Positions 62,601-64,000 of a stretch of DNA of 64,000 nucleotides are shown one piece after another. The notes beneath the pieces are model-generated. The model was not told the DNA's origin, did no database searches, and saw only the letters and a program-made list of their open reading frames with translations. A program made the position numbers and the translations under genes. The DNA is from Strigamia acuminata. Lineage: Eukaryota > Arthropoda > Chilopoda > Geophilomorpha > Linotaeniidae. How positions within the stretch are numbered: the stretch's first letter is position 1; every line of letters begins with the position of its first letter. The DNA lies in the NCBI GenBank assembly GCA_949358305.1, contig OX442320.1:1986501-2050500 (forward strand), given 5' to 3'.

Positions 62601-64000
62601 AGAAAGCAGCTCGCAAAAAGCCAGTTGCCGCCCAAACGGGTGAAGAGGGAGAATAACGAGTCCGACGAGAGTTCCGACGACGAGAAGAGCGATTCGGACG
62701 CTGCGGGCAGTCAGTCGGACGACGACGAGAGTCACGCGAGCAGTGGTGGGTTGTCGGACTCCGGGGAAAGCGATTTTAATCCCTTCGGCGACGGTTCCGG
62801 ATCGGACGACGGTGAGAGATGATTTTTTTCTTTCTTTCTTTCTTTCTTTCTTTTTCTTTCCGTTTTGTTTACTTGAAATAGTTTTTGTTTGTCTTTTCGG
62901 GTTTAGATCCATGGGTGACGAGGAAGAATAAGAAGAAGGAGAAATTGGTGAAGAAGAAGAAGAAAAAGAAGAAGAAGAAAGTGAAAAAAGAGAAAAAATG
63001 CGACTCGCCGTGGTCGATGAAAGCCAAAACGGATTTGCTAGCGGAGACGAATGGTTACTTGAAAGAAAAATAAATGGAAAATAGAAAATAATAACTTTTG
63101 TTTTGTGTGTGTTTTAGGAGTGTCGAACGATCCCCCGAAAGATGCTATCGAACGTGCTTGCTCAATGAAGGAGGAATTATTGGAAAAACTGGAACAATTA
63201 GACGAAAAGTTACCTCCCAACACATTGGACCAATTAATAGACGAACTAGGAGGGCCCGAGAACGTCGCTGAAGTGAATTGAATTGAATTGAATTGAGTCT
63301 TGGACAATTGAAAAGGAGAAATTGTTAACGGTTTGGTTTTCTTTTGTTTTTCGTTAGATGACCGGAAGGAAAGGCCGAGTCGTTAGCAACGACGACGGGC
63401 AGATACACTACGAATCTCGCTCCGAAATCGACGTGCCGCTGGAAACGCTCAATTTGACCGAGAAACAACGATTTATGGATGGGGAGAAAGTAAAATATTG
63501 AAAAATATTAACTTACGTGTTCATCTGTTATTAATTAATTAATTAATTAATTAATTAATTAATATTGTTTTTTCTTTCTTTCTCTAGCATATTGCCATTA
63601 TTTCGGAGGCAGCAAGCTCAGGGATTTCGCTTCAATCGGATCGTCGCGCGAAAAATCAAAGACGACGAGTTCATATCACGTTGGAATTGCCGTGGAGTGC
63701 TGATAGGGCCATTCAACAATTTGGTAAGAGTGCAACGAAACGAAACGTAACGTAATGTAGAAAAGCGATATGATTGTATGTATGATGGTTGCAGGTCGTA
63801 CTCATCGCTCGAATCAGATGAACGCACCCGAATATTTATTTTTGATCTCAGACCTGGCCGGGGAGCGGAGGTTTGCGTCCATCGTGGCCAAACGCCTCGA
63901 GAGTCTGGTTAGGAAATGAAATGAAGTTATTTTGTTTGTTTCTATTTCTAAATATCTAACGTGCATTGTTGTTGCAGGGTGCGTTGACGCACGGCGACCG
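59682..64000 (+). CDS. SBNO: Strawberry notch (SBNO1/2) helicase-like protein, 3' part missing
   Basis: Conserved nuclear DExH-type protein linked to Notch and Hippo-pathway transcription in flies. The start ATG at 59682-59684 (MSTFHK) with donor GTAACG is inferred; exon 2 reads [21 protein letters not shown] Ser-rich linker and acidic [13 protein letters not shown] precede the helicase-like domain. Conserved blocks in order are [60 protein letters not shown] (Walker A), [25 protein letters not shown] (DECH box), [40 protein letters not shown] and [19 protein letters not shown]. An acidic/Ser region and poly-Lys stretch near 62640-63000 follow, then [20 protein letters not shown] and [20 protein letters not shown]. 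The frame continues (GALTHGD) off the right edge. At least fifteen exons. SBNO1 versus SBNO2 is not resolved. Confidence 0.93.
62824..62862. repeat. (TTTC)n intronic microsatellite in SBNO
   Basis: A run of TTTC/CTTT units follows a donor-like end of the acidic exon. A similar AATT run at 63533-63563 lies in a later intron. Confidence 0.85.

Overview
This is a gene-dense piece of nuclear DNA from an invertebrate animal. The genes have many exons with short GT-AG introns (mostly about 50-150 bp). There are stop-free coding exons, AT-rich intergenic DNA and many short tandem repeats, including runs of AATT-type tetranucleotides. Two PIWI-clade Argonautes, a SETD8/KMT5A-type methyltransferase with a PIP degron, strawberry notch and COX6A make it metazoan. 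The compactness and the patchily distributed YMR196W-type glycosidase would fit a sponge-grade or other compact invertebrate genome, but the species cannot be named from this sequence alone.

Layout, left to right. The 3' part of a DDX55/Spb4 ribosome-biogenesis helicase (+) runs into a converging SLF1 (SMC5/6 localisation factor; BRCT plus ankyrin) gene (-), and their stop codons overlap. A PPM1E/F-like protein phosphatase (-) follows, with a very long low-complexity tail encoded in one GC-rich exon. Next is a head-to-head pair of paralogous two-pass membrane protein genes that I cannot assign to a known family (13996-15893 minus, 16303-18618 plus). A WSCD-type sulfotransferase (-) has a 2.6 kb repeat-filled intron. 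It is followed by an RSKR/SgK494-type kinase (-), COX6A (-) and possibly a small uncertain gene.

From 30.2 to 41.5 kb there are two tandem PIWI genes (-). Between them lies a 2.9 kb block of duplicated sequence holding a small hAT-type element, and an inverted duplication lies just upstream of the second PIWI gene. KMT5A (-) and the mitochondrial rRNA methyltransferase MRM1 (+) then diverge across a region holding a MITE-like element. A RILP-like Rab effector (+) and SART3 (+) follow. A bacterial/fungal-like MGH1/YMR196W-type glycosidase (-) converges on SART3 and diverges from strawberry notch (SBNO, +), which runs off the right edge.

Functionally most genes are housekeeping: ribosome biogenesis, U4/U6 recycling, mitochondrial rRNA modification and respiration, chromatin and genome stability. 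The accessory interest lies in the PIWI pair with its surrounding repeats, the head-to-head membrane-protein pair, the phosphatase tail and the glycosidase. Gene boundaries were read by eye from splice sites and homology, so start and stop codons are firmer than internal exon edges.
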